64,000 nucleotides of DNA, from contig DF820472.1 of NCBI GenBank assembly GCA_000739535.1, positions 227,588 through 291,587 on the forward strand, given 5' to 3'. This stretch comes from Candidatus Vecturithrix granuli (GTDB taxonomy: Bacteria; Moduliflexota; Moduliflexia; Moduliflexales; Moduliflexaceae). The position numbers were made by a program, and so were the translations under genes. Within the stretch, counting starts at the first letter, position 1, and each line of letters starts with the position of its first letter. This document shows, piece after piece, positions 26,266 through 34,479 of the stretch. The notes beneath the pieces were generated by a model. It saw nothing but the letters and a program-made list of their open reading frames with translations, ran no database searches and was not told where the DNA came from.

Positions 26266-26412
26266 ATGACCGGGTACGTAAAAGCGGATTGGAAACCGCT
26301 CAAGCAAGCTGGAGGGATGTGGAATCGGTATCGAAAGGTATGGGAACTTCGCTATGACCAGATGATGGCATTGGGGCTTCAGGATCGGATGGTGTTGCCG
26401 GAGACCCCATGA
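26266..26412 (+). CDS. Small hypothetical protein
   Basis: A 48-residue frame, MTGYVKADWKPL..., rich in W, R and Y (WNRYRKVWELRYDQMMALGLQDRMV). The composition and clear amphipathic pattern suggest a real or recently real peptide, perhaps the end of a larger decayed gene. No family is recognised and the ribosome-binding site is weak. It lies directly before the palindrome cluster. Confidence 0.4.
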   Translation: MTGYVKADWKPLKQAGGMWNRYRKVWELRYDQMMALGLQDRMVLPETP

Positions 26413-26460
26413 TGGATCGTCCGGATTATCCGGGAAGCCAGATCGTGAGCAGTAGGCCTG

Positions 26461-26618
26461 GATCGTATATACGATCTACTGTTGATCGTATATACGATCA
26501 GCGTTTCTTATAGAAGAACATTTTTTCTTATATAAGAACCAATCCCGAGAGACAAGCCGAGATGATCGTATATACGATCATCTGTTTCTTATATACGATC
26601 ATGATTCTTATATAAGAA
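26461..26618. repeat. Cluster of two interleaved palindrome families with a TATATA core
   Basis: Family A, GATCGTATATACGATC, occurs three times exactly (26461-26476, 26484-26499, 26564-26579). Family B, TTCTTATATAAGAA, occurs twice exactly (26525-26538, 26605-26618) and once as a variant (TTCTTATAGAAGAA, 26505-26518). At 26586-26600 a hybrid joins a B left half to an A right half. Both share the central TATATA. The spacing is irregular, so this is not a CRISPR array. It may be a multi-operator region or a recombination substrate. Confidence 0.88.
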
Positions 26619-26917
26619 ACGGTTTCGGCCGCAGGTACGCAGCCTAATCCCTGTTAAACGGCGCATTTCAAAAATACCCATCAAAGAACGATGGCATCAT
26701 AGCATTATTACTCGTGAAAAATAATTTTAGTCAATACAGAACTTGACGAAAAATCAATCACATAATATGGTAATGCAATTACTTTACTATTGTAACGATG
26801 ATGGTTATCCTCTTATGGAAATATTCTTATAGAAAACGGATATACGCAAGAGATAAGGGGGATATTGTCATATTCATAAAGAGAATGTGACTATATGAAC
26901 ACGATGGAGGAACAGAC
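26619..26917. other. Intergenic space before the toxin-antitoxin pair
   Basis: Nothing is coding here. It becomes AT-rich toward the antitoxin gene. A GTTAAAC core-site-like heptamer is at 26655-26661, but no matching attC partner arm was found. GATGGAGGAAC just before 26918 is the antitoxin ribosome-binding site. Confidence 0.45.
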
Positions 26918-27190
26918 ATGCCTGTCATGAGTATAGATATTCCCGATATCATTTTAGAGTCTCATCGACAAGCGAATGAAAGTCTTCAAGATGGAATTCA
27001 ACGAGGGCTTGTCATTTGGGAATACTTGAATGGACGACTGTCGTTACGAGAATGTGGGGAACTCTTACATATTGGGTATAGAGGATTCTTAGAATTACTC
27101 TGGAGTAGAGGCATTCCCATTGATGGATTGAGCGCAACAGAATTTGACCAACAACTCTCCTCCCTTCGAACACTACTTGACCAATCATGA
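26918..27190 (+). CDS. UPF0175-family antitoxin
   Basis: A 90-residue protein. The sequence SIDIPDIILE...NESLQDGIQRGLVIWEYLNGRLSLRECGELLHIGYRGFLELLWSRGIPIDGLS contains the helix-turn-helix-like core (LSLRECGELLHIGYRGFLELL) of the UPF0175 family, which accompanies PIN-type DUF3368 toxins. It overlaps the toxin gene by four bases (ATGA). The strong GGAGG site supports this start; a second in-frame ATG follows three codons later. It probably binds and neutralises the PIN toxin and may autoregulate the pair. Confidence 0.85.
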   Translation: MPVMSIDIPDIILESHRQANESLQDGIQRGLVIWEYLNGRLSLRECGELLHIGYRGFLELLWSRGIPIDGLSATEFDQQLSSLRTLLDQS

Positions 27191-27630
27191 AAGTGATTTC
27201 GAATACAAGTCCACTTATTGGATTTGCTAAGATCAAACAGTTGCCCCTTTTACAGCAGCTTTTTCAGCGCATCATGATTCCTCAAATGGTGTACGATGAA
27301 TTTTTTGAGGCATGTACATCGATTGAAGGGCAGCATTTTCGTGCTGTATCTCAGGATTTTATTGAGATTATTCACGTTGAACATCTGTATCCGTTTTCAC
27401 GCCGTCTTGACAGAGGAGAACAAGAAGTCCTCACATTGGCGATTGAAGAACAGGCTGATCTGCTCTTGCTTGATGATCGAAAAGCCTTCAATGAAGCGAA
27501 AGAGTTACACATTCACGTCGCATCAACACGAACCATTTTAACGCTTGCAGAAGAACGGCATTTGATCTCAAGCTATCAGGAAATTGAAGGGGCATTACGG
27601 CGACAACAATTTTATCTTCCCCGATACTAA
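27187..27630 (+). CDS. DUF3368 PIN-domain toxin
   Basis: A 147-residue PIN-like protein. VISNTSPLIGFAKIKQLPLL at the start is the DUF3368 form of the PIN N-terminus (the first acidic residue is replaced by Asn-Thr-Ser), followed by IMIPQMVYDEFF, RLDRGEQEVLTLAIE and LLLLDDRKAF with conserved acidic residues of the nuclease centre. Such proteins are predicted ribonuclease toxins. It follows the UPF0175 antitoxin with an ATGA overlap. A 140-base attC-like site begins 46 bases after its stop. Confidence 0.87.
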   Translation: MKVISNTSPLIGFAKIKQLPLLQQLFQRIMIPQMVYDEFFEACTSIEGQHFRAVSQDFIEIIHVEHLYPFSRRLDRGEQEVLTLAIEEQADLLLLDDRKAFNEAKELHIHVASTRTILTLAEERHLISSYQEIEGALRRQQFYLPRY

Positions 27631-27675
27631 ATACATGTTTCGTTATCATAACATTCACTGATGTAACGAAGATGT

Positions 27676-27815
27676 GTTTAACAATGCGCATGAAGCCTGA
27701 CCAAGACCCGCGTGGCAATGTGACGTTGGTTCTTCCGGTCAAGGCTTCTTGGTGCTGTCATGTTCCTTTCCCGCTCTCAAGGGCGGGTCTTGGCAGCTTA
27801 TGCGCGGCGTTAAAG
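27676..27815 (+). other. Integron attC-like recombination site
   Basis: The segment starts with GTTTAAC (27676-27682) and ends with GTTAAAG (27809-27815), matching the RYYYAAC and GTTRRRY core boxes (last base differs). The ends fold on one strand: TTTAAC pairs GTTAAA; an unpaired AAT/GCC spacer follows; GCGCAT pairs ATGCGC and AAGC pairs GCTT with an extra G between them; TG pairs CA and CCAAGACCCG pairs CGGGTCTTGG with two more extra bases. Paired core boxes, an unpaired spacer and extrahelical bases on one arm are the features of attC sites. About 140 bases is within the long-attC range. No integrase gene is in the window. Confidence 0.75.
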
Positions 27816-28069
27816 GAGTAAGGCTAATATGACTGGTATAGAGGGTGATTGAGTGATCAGTGGACATAAACATCCACCATTGGACACACCTCTATGATGT
27901 CAATTCATTCACGCGTGATGCCCTGTGAAGGGTGACATCATCGAACGGACAATTGCCCAAAAACGCGACAGTCACGCCTCCTCAAGGGGTTTATTGAGGT
28001 TGAGAGGGATGGTCTCTCTCGCCAGCTTTCAGTGATCATAGGAGACACAACGAGGCTTCAGGGCATTCG
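27816..28069. other. Non-coding stretch between the attC-like site and the IS4 remnant
   Basis: No gene is supported. It contains a perfect short inverted repeat (ATGATGTCA at 27894-27902 and TGACATCAT at 27933-27941). The left end of the decayed IS may lie here, but its terminal repeat was not identified. Confidence 0.45.
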
Positions 28070-29003
28070 TCATAACCACCAGACACCATTGGATTTGAAT
28101 GGTTTTTGGATGTTCGTGTCCGAGCCCCTAAGAGCCTCCCATGTTCCTTCGTGGACGCGTTTTTTAGTGTCCCCGGAACATTCTCGGCGATAACCTTCAC
28201 TGGTACAGAGCACATGGGCGAACGCCATCACAAGCAATAAGGTGTCTATGCGTTTGGGATCGGTCACGTTGGTGCGTTCGAGATCGAACCCATTCGATTT
28301 CTGATCTTTGAACAATGGAGTGATAGCCCCGAGTGTCCCCTTGGGGAAAATACTGGAGGAGGTCAGCGAGTTGCACACTGGGATCCTGATCGCAAAGATA
28401 GGTACTGCGTTTGAGGCGCAGGACACTGTCGACCTGATAGGTCGTGTAGAGCCATTCCGCTGACCAGGGCAATACAAATTCCCGATCTGCCACCACAATC
28501 AGGGGCGTTGTGGAGAGTCCAGGACGCGCTTGAAGGTGTATGATGACTGGCGTCAGCACCTGCTTCCACTCCGGGAAGGAGGAATTGCCGGCTCGGTCTT
28601 TCACGATCCAATACAGCGGGATCGCTCGACCACGGAAGGCCACAGAGACCATCAGAATAGTGATATGTCGCTTGCGCTTTTTCCAACAGGTGCGATCCAG
28701 GGAGAGCCCTAACTCGGGGAGCAGGATGAGCAAAGGATGTAAAATATGAATAAAAACCGGGAGCAGTTGAGTTGGAGAGAGTCGGGGATTCGACAGAACG
28801 CGTCGGATCCGTTGCTCTTTGGCAATTTGGGCGATGTGAATATCTGGTAAGGCTTCGGCCATCGCAGTCAGATGAGCGGGAGTGCCTTCTAACAGGCAGG
28901 CTGTGAGGGTCGCCAGCATCCGTCGCAATGGAAGGGAAAGACCGACTTGGAGCTCTAGAAAAAACTGCATGAGTGTCGCCGTTAATTTTTCAAAATTTGT
29001 CAT
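28070..29003 (-). pseudogene. IS4-family transposase, frameshifted and internally deleted
   Basis: The first part (29003 down to about 28350) reads MTNFEKLTATLMQFFLELQVGL..., with the DDE elements LDRTCWKKRKRHITIL (first Asp) and VVADREF (second Asp). The reading then leaves frame; the homologous C-terminus, FKDQKSNGFDLERTNVTDPKRIDTLLL, which holds the catalytic Glu region, is in another frame (28070 to about 28350). Less than the usual spacing separates the second Asp from the Glu block, so an internal deletion is likely as well. It cannot make a working transposase. Confidence 0.8.
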
Positions 29004-29125
29004 AGTTATGGTTCTCCAACATATAAGTTCTATGGGAATACCTGCTACACAGGCATTTCTTACGTATTCAAGACTTCTTTGGAAAACCTATACGATATTG
29101 TCAATAAGTAAAAAGTGTTAGGTAC

Positions 29126-29510
29126 TAACCAATGGTGCTAGTTGACAAGAACCTTTGATAGACCGATATAAAGAAGAGATTCACGAAATAACCAGAGGAG
29201 GTCTATCGTATGTGCACCGAAGATTTTTTGGACGACGGTCTGTCATCTGAAGCACTTGACCCATCGGGTGTGAATGTATGTTGAGAGGCATCTGGGGTTC
29301 ATGATGGCCGCGTTCAACCTCCTCGTGCAGTGGAATGGCTGGACCCCGGATGAGACCGGCTTTTTCCCGTTATCACTCGCAGAATTCAGCTTATAAGAAG
29401 CGGCCTGGCCTGTCAGGTGATGGGCAGCGTTGAGCACTCCATGTTTTGAAAAATCGGTGTGTTCGACAAAGGGAACGTCTTGTCGTTGGTTCAACTAGCA
29501 CCATTGGTTA
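29126..29510. mobile_element. 385-bp MITE-like element with perfect 20-bp terminal inverted repeats
   Basis: Bases 29126-29145 are the exact reverse complement of 29491-29510. The interior has only short frames, one (29243-29494, minus strand) ending in sequence that looks like a transposon-associated remnant, and no recognisable transposase. It is therefore a non-autonomous element or the collapsed remains of an insertion sequence. No clear target duplication was seen. Confidence 0.75.
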
Positions 29511-29868
29511 CTAAAGTTGACATATTAATCTCTTCTGATTGATTTATAGGATTGTCAGATAGATGTAATGCTACCCATGATTTTGAAAGTGATGATGTTT
29601 TGACATCATCCTCTTTTTCTTAAATATTTTCTCCTCATTGTCAAAAAAATTTCCCTCAAAAAACAACGCTGGCACGTATGGTATACCTTACTTTGAGGTC
29701 AGATTTAAATCATGTATTATGATATAAATCAAAAATTTTAAAAATTCGTGCTAATTTTGCTTGACATATTCAATACATATCGTCTTTTTAGATATAAATT
29801 TGAAATAGTGATATATATCAATATCTTCAATTGATTGCGATGCTGTTTTGTTGAAAGGAAAAGAGACG
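29511..29868. other. AT-rich regulatory space before the ArsR-type gene
   Basis: No gene is supported. It is very AT-rich and has repeated GATATAAAT/GATATATATC words (29719-29822), plausible operator sequences for the adjacent ArsR-type regulator. TTGACA at 29760-29765 could be a -35 element, but a good -10 at standard distance is not obvious. Confidence 0.45.
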
Positions 29869-30804
29869 ATGGACAGTCGCTTGCTGATGATTGAGGCTGA
29901 GGAATCGTTTGACGTATTGAATGCGCTGGCTTCGAAAACGCGTTTGCAGATTCTCAAATTGCTCAGCGCCCAAAAGTTGAATGTCAATGATATTGCTGAA
30001 CAACTGAATCTCCCTCAATCAACGATTTCAACCAATATTACGATCCTGGAAAAAGCCGGTGTGATTGCTGTCGAAGTCGCGGCCGGAAAAAAAGGCTCAC
30101 AAAAAATATGTTCCGCTCCTTATGATGAGGTGGTGGTGCAACTGCCGAGCCTGAAAAAAGAAACTAAACAAAAGGTCATTGAAGTGGCCATGCCGGTCGG
30201 CCTGTACACCGATTTTCAGGTCAGTCCGCCCTGTGGTTTATGCTCCATCGAAGAAATCATCGGGTTTTTGGATGTACCGGAAACCTTTTTAAATCCGAAA
30301 CGCGCGGCGGCCAGCCTGCTCTGGTTTGAACGCGGCTTTGTCGAATATAAATTTCCCAATAACCTGCCGCCGAATACTGAATTAGACGCCTTGGAAATCT
30401 CGTTGGAACTCTGTTCCGAAGCTCCGGTCACAACGCCGGAAACCTCGAAAAACTGGCCTTCTGATATTACGATCTGGATCAACGAACAGGAGATTGGCAC
30501 CTGGACCTCACCCGGTGACTTTGGCGGTGACGTGCGCGGCAAACTTACGCCCGGATGGTGGAAGTTAGCCGGATCGCAATATGGGTTGTTAAAGAATTGG
30601 AAAGTCACGCATGAAGGCGCGTTTATCGATGGGATCAAAATTTCTGATATAACCTTAGCGCAATTAGATATTCGCGCCCATACCTCGGTCAAAGTCCGCA
30701 TCGGGATTAAAGAGCAAGCCGCAAATAGCCGGGGAATCAACATTTTCGGCAAGGGATTCGGAAATCACGATCAAGATATTTTGTTAAAAATGTATCTCCG
30801 CTAA
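29869..30804 (+). CDS. ArsR-type winged-helix regulator with a large C-terminal ligand domain
   Basis: About 311 residues. Residues 10-75 form an ArsR-type winged helix (FDVLNALASKTRLQILKLLSAQKLNVNDIAEQLNLPQSTISTNITILEKAGVI). The remaining 230 residues form a conserved but unnamed domain with CGLCSIEEIIGFLDVP and a beta-rich end (TIWINEQEIGTWTSPGDFGG), reminiscent of carbohydrate-binding jelly-roll folds. It lies directly upstream of a sugar transporter and a family 2 glycoside hydrolase, so it probably senses a sugar or glycoside and controls them. The start follows a GGAAAAGAG site. Confidence 0.8.
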   Translation: MDSRLLMIEAEESFDVLNALASKTRLQILKLLSAQKLNVNDIAEQLNLPQSTISTNITILEKAGVIAVEVAAGKKGSQKICSAPYDEVVVQLPSLKKETKQKVIEVAMPVGLYTDFQVSPPCGLCSIEEIIGFLDVPETFLNPKRAAASLLWFERGFVEYKFPNNLPPNTELDALEISLELCSEAPVTTPETSKNWPSDITIWINEQEIGTWTSPGDFGGDVRGKLTPGWWKLAGSQYGLLKNWKVTHEGAFIDGIKISDITLAQLDIRAHTSVKVRIGIKEQAANSRGINIFGKGFGNHDQDILLKMYLR

Positions 30805-30927
30805 GGAATCATCGAATGACACGAATACAACAAATACATACACATGTCAAGGTTTGATTGATGGGGAGCATCGCAACGTAGCCGTTGCATGACAACCGCT
30901 TGTTTGTCGTCTGCCCTGAGAGAGAAA

Positions 30928-30998
30928 TTTTTACTCACAAGGCTTGTCGGACCTTGTCGGATAGGTCAGATTTGTCCGACAAGGTCTGTGAGTAAAAA
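30928..30998. repeat. Inverted repeat upstream of the sugar-binding protein
   Basis: Arms 30928-30951 and 30975-30998 (24 bases, about three mismatches) contain TTTTTACTCACA and TTGTCGGA with their inverses; TTGTCGG is repeated once more in the loop. It lies in the 339-base gap between regulator and transporter and ends about 145 bases before the next ATG. The rest of the gap holds no gene. Confidence 0.75.
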
Positions 30999-31143
30999 CT
31001 TTTGTTCCCAGGTTCAAAGGAACGGTAATATTCTGAGAAAGGAGGGATGTTTGGGGATTGATAGGAGAGGAGCAATGTATAAGCACACGCTGAAATCAAA
31101 GCAAAAACTTTCGTCGAACGTTTACAGTATGGAGGAAGAGTAT

Positions 31144-32397
31144 ATGAAAATTAGAGGCAAGAAGATTGTTATCACGTTAGTAGCCCTGAGCATGGTGTTC
31201 GGAATGATGCTGCAACCTGCCGCAGCGCAGGTTAAAATTACGATGTGGTCGTTATTCAGCGGCGGAGAAGGTTACATTATGTCTGACCTTATTGCGCGTT
31301 TTAACGCGGAACACCCGGATATCGTGATTGAAGAGCAACTTATTGAATGGGCGCAGTACTATAATAAATTGCTGACCGGTTTGCTTTCCGGGGAAGCTCC
31401 CGACATCGGCATCATGCACCTGGCGGTGTTGCCAGATTATGCGTCGCGCGGCGTGCTTTCCCCGATTGAAGGCATGATTCCGGCAGATTTTACCGATAAA
31501 TTCCTCGCCAACATCATTGAAAAAGCCTATTATGATGGACATCTCTTTGCGGTTCCGATTGATACACACCCCATGGTCATGTACTATAATAAAAAGACGA
31601 TCAAAGAAGCGGGTCTGGTTGACGCCAAAGGCGACGTGCTCGTACCAAAAACCTGGGATGAACTGATGGAATACGCCAAAAAGGTGAAAGAAGCTACCGG
31701 CAAATGGGGCTTCACTGCGGAAAATACCAACACCGGCGCTATGGTAGCGGAACGTTTATGGATTGCTCTCTATTCGCAATTTGGGGCAGCTTTCCTTGAT
31801 CCTGCAACCGGGAAACTTGCTGTTGATGTTGAAAAAGCGGCCAAAGCCTACGAAACCATTGCCTCTATTTATCAGGCAGAAGTAGGGCCTGCCCCTATTG
31901 ATTACGCCGAAGGGGAAACACTTTTCGTCAATGGCGGCACAGCCTATCATTTGAATGGAGTCTGGGCCATGGCGGTGTATCCGGAAACTGAAGGTCTGGA
32001 ATTTGGCGTCACATCGCTTCCGGCTCTCGAAGGCAGCAAACCTTATACCTGGGGTGACAGTCATTCCTTTGTGTTTCCCAAAAAAGGGGATGACGCGAAG
32101 CTGAAAGCCGCGTTGACCTTTGCACAGTGGTTTTCCGAACATACGATGGAATGGGCCAAAGCCGGCCATCTTCCGGTGAACAAAGCCGTCATGGAATCCG
32201 AAGAGTTTATGAATCTGCCGATGCGCAAAGATTATGTGGCGGTTGGCGCAACTGCGATATTAGCGCCCTCAGTCAAAGGCTGGTCCCAAATTCGGGAAGA
32301 AATGTGGGAAATCGGACAGCGCGTGGTTCTGGGAGAACTTACGCCACAAGCCGCGGCTGAAGAACTCAAGCAGAAAATCGAAGAGCTTTCAGAATGA
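31144..32397 (+). CDS. Sugar ABC transporter substrate-binding protein (family 1)
   Basis: About 417 residues. A signal peptide (1 to about 24, ending PAAAQ) precedes a mature carbohydrate-binding fold: VKITMWSLFSGGEGYIMSDLIARFNAEHPDI, then LLSGEAPDIGIMHL, YYNKKTIKEAGL, PKTWDELMEYAKK and FPKKGDD, typical of CUT1 binding proteins. It starts after a GGAGG site; the frame runs upstream but without support. With the two permeases and the GH2 enzyme it forms a glycoside uptake locus. The ligand cannot be read from the sequence. Confidence 0.92.
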   Translation: MKIRGKKIVITLVALSMVFGMMLQPAAAQVKITMWSLFSGGEGYIMSDLIARFNAEHPDIVIEEQLIEWAQYYNKLLTGLLSGEAPDIGIMHLAVLPDYASRGVLSPIEGMIPADFTDKFLANIIEKAYYDGHLFAVPIDTHPMVMYYNKKTIKEAGLVDAKGDVLVPKTWDELMEYAKKVKEATGKWGFTAENTNTGAMVAERLWIALYSQFGAAFLDPATGKLAVDVEKAAKAYETIASIYQAEVGPAPIDYAEGETLFVNGGTAYHLNGVWAMAVYPETEGLEFGVTSLPALEGSKPYTWGDSHSFVFPKKGDDAKLKAALTFAQWFSEHTMEWAKAGHLPVNKAVMESEEFMNLPMRKDYVAVGATAILAPSVKGWSQIREEMWEIGQRVVLGELTPQAAAEELKQKIEELSE

Positions 32398-32463
32398 TCG
32401 CCTACTAAACGCGTTCTGAAAGCTTTCAAACAACCCATCCCCAACCCTCCCCGAAGGGACTGA

Positions 32464-32641
32464 CAGGTAAGGGTTTTTCTTCATCGCGTAGCGGTCAAAG
32501 TATTGTAGTACACGTCGTCATAGCTTGGTAGCTACCGCGTAGCGGTTCAACCGCTACGCGGTAGGGGAGCTCCCTGGGAACGTGGATGCTACAATACTCC
32601 AACCGCTACGCGGTAAAGAAACCTGAAAAAACCCATACCTG
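32464..32641. repeat. Nested inverted repeat with CCGCTACGCGG hairpin
   Basis: An outer pair, 32464-32508 and 32589-32641, matches inversely with gaps (CAGGTAAGGGTTTTT..., GCGTAGCGGT, TATTGTAG). Inside is a perfect 15-base hairpin with one loop base (32533-32547 / 32549-32563, ACCGCGTAGCGGTT). ACCGCTACGCGGTA therefore occurs four times in all, counting both strands. The element fills the 369-base gap between binding protein and first permease, where one would expect co-transcription. Confidence 0.85.
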
Positions 32642-32766
32642 CCAGCCGACACGAAAGGAATGCTCCCCCTCTCCTTTGGAGAGGGACTGGGGGTGAGGTC
32701 AAAAACGATGGTGAAAATAAGGTGTTTCGAGAATCTACACCTTATTCCCGAAACAACAAAAAAATC

Positions 32767-33645
32767 ATGGCGCTCAAAGATAAACACAAACGTATTCTGT
32801 ATGCCTATCTTTTCTTTCTCCCATTTTTGATCGCCTTTATCGCCTTCAGAGCGATCCCTTTTGCGCAATCGATCTGGCTGACCTTTCATAAATGGGATAT
32901 TTTCGGAGAACCTGAATTTGTCGGGCTGGCGAATTTCACCCAGGCCTTTACCACGCCGCGTTTTTGGGATTCCTTGTGGCATACCATTTATTTCACGCTC
33001 TTAACCGTGCCGCCGCTGGTTGTTTTCGGATTTCTCCTGGCGATCCTTGTCCATGGAAACATTCTATTTAAAGGGTTCTTCCGCTCAGCCTTCTACCTTC
33101 CTTATGTGCTGTCGATCAGCGTTGTGTGCCTCACCTGGGGCTTGTTGTATAATTCCAGTTACGGGGTGTTGAATTCCTTTGTTACTAGCATGGGCTTCCG
33201 CCCGATTAAATGGTTAGGCGATCCGAGCTGGGCTATGCCTTCCATCGCCATCACAACGATATGGTGGACCCTGGGTTTCAATTTTCTGATCTATTTAGCC
33301 GGACTTCAGCAAATCTCCCGAAACTATTATGAAGCTTGCGACATTGATGGCGCAAATAGCTGGCAAAAGCTGCGATATATCACGATTCCACTGCTCAAAC
33401 GTTCGCACGTGCTGGTGCTGGTTTTGCAAGTGATCGCCTCATTACAAATCTTTGGGCAGGTCTATATCATGACCGGTGGAGGGCCAGGCGGGAAAACCCG
33501 CGTGCTTGTGCAATATGTCTATGAGCAGGGGTTTCGCTATTTTAAAATGGGATACGCTCAGACCATCGCCTTTGTATTTTTTCTCTTAATGATCGGCGTG
33601 TCATACGTGCAGATACGCTTAATGATGGCGAAGGAGGAATATTGA
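32767..33645 (+). CDS. Sugar ABC transporter permease (MalF/UgpA-like)
   Basis: About 292 residues with six membrane helices beginning at LYAYLFFLPFLIAFIAF. The cytoplasmic EAA loop that docks the ATPase is clear: YYEACDIDGANSWQKLRYITIPLL (about residues 190-213). It overlaps or abuts the second permease. No ATP-binding gene is nearby, so it probably uses a shared MsiK/UgpC-type ATPase encoded elsewhere, which is common for CUT1 systems. Confidence 0.92.
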   Translation: MALKDKHKRILYAYLFFLPFLIAFIAFRAIPFAQSIWLTFHKWDIFGEPEFVGLANFTQAFTTPRFWDSLWHTIYFTLLTVPPLVVFGFLLAILVHGNILFKGFFRSAFYLPYVLSISVVCLTWGLLYNSSYGVLNSFVTSMGFRPIKWLGDPSWAMPSIAITTIWWTLGFNFLIYLAGLQQISRNYYEACDIDGANSWQKLRYITIPLLKRSHVLVLVLQVIASLQIFGQVYIMTGGGPGGKTRVLVQYVYEQGFRYFKMGYAQTIAFVFFLLMIGVSYVQIRLMMAKEEY

Positions 33646-33647
33646 TC

Positions 33648-34466
33648 ATGATCTGGCTGCGCTGGAAATGTCTTGTTCTTACTATTTTGGCAGCTATTAT
33701 TTTAGGAGGCTATCTATTGCCAGTATTCTGGATGGTCAGTTCCTCATTCAAAAGTGAAAAGGATATTGTCGCCATGAAATGGCTGCCGTCGCAAGCTAAT
33801 CTCGAAAATTACAGCACTGTGCTTGAACGCGCCAAAATCGGACGATGGTTTCTTAACAGTCTCATTGTCTCCGTCTCTTCCACACTTGGCGTCGTCATTA
33901 TTAGTCTATTGGCGGGTTATTCACTAGGAAGATTGGAATTTCCGGGCAAACGGTTCCTGTTTCTGCTGATGCTGTCCGGCTTCATGATCCCGCTTCAGGC
34001 GATCATGATTCCGATGTTCCTGACGCTCAAATTTATGGGATTAGTGAATAGTTACGGCGGTTTAATCCTGCCGACCCTGGCCTCCTCGATTTCCGTGTTT
34101 ATTATCACCCAATATTTCAAAGGCATTGACCGCGAATATGAAGAAGCGGCCAGATTAGATGGCGCATCTGAAGTGCAGATTCTTTTTAAGGTGCTGGCGC
34201 CTATGGCGGCGCCGGCTATTATAACAGTGGCGATTTTTAATTTTACTATGACCTGGAACGATTTTGTCTGGCCCCTGATTATCGCGCAATCGGATAATAT
34301 GTACACGCTGCCGGTCGGACTGGTCACATTAGCCGGTTTTGACGTCAATATCCGTTATGGCCCGGTCATGGCAGCGAATGTGATTGCAACCATCCCGGTC
34401 TTTATTATCTACATGATTTTTCAAAAATATTTAGGCGCAGGTATTGCTATCGGTGAACTAAAATAA
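33648..34466 (+). CDS. Sugar ABC transporter permease (MalG/UgpE-like)
   Basis: About 272 residues. Six helices, the segment LPVFWMVSSSFKSEKDI near the N-terminus, and the EAA loop YEEAARLDGASEVQILFKVLAPMAAPA (about residues 160-187). The AAGGAGG site lies within the end of the previous gene; TTG at 33642 is an alternative start, but ATG at 33648 has the better spacing. It forms the channel with the preceding permease. Confidence 0.92.
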   Translation: MIWLRWKCLVLTILAAIILGGYLLPVFWMVSSSFKSEKDIVAMKWLPSQANLENYSTVLERAKIGRWFLNSLIVSVSSTLGVVIISLLAGYSLGRLEFPGKRFLFLLMLSGFMIPLQAIMIPMFLTLKFMGLVNSYGGLILPTLASSISVFIITQYFKGIDREYEEAARLDGASEVQILFKVLAPMAAPAIITVAIFNFTMTWNDFVWPLIIAQSDNMYTLPVGLVTLAGFDVNIRYGPVMAANVIATIPVFIIYMIFQKYLGAGIAIGELK

Positions 34467-34479
34467 GGAGGTACATAAA

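Noticed and set aside
25923-26303. N-terminal extension of the aminotransferase (127 codons)
   Set aside because: The family begins at MNERKLAIQGG (25922); the extension runs through an inverted repeat and shows no domain.
26461-26618. CRISPR array
   Set aside because: The repeats are only 14-16 bases, palindromic, of two kinds and irregularly spaced, with no unique spacers of constant length and no cas genes.
26619-26661. Second attC site ending at GTTAAAC (26655-26661)
   Set aside because: The core-box heptamer is present, but no RYYYAAC partner or complementary arm was found upstream.
30889-31143. Upstream extension of the sugar-binding protein
   Set aside because: The signal peptide begins at MKIRGKK (31144) after a GGAGG site; the extension crosses a repeat and would hide the signal peptide.
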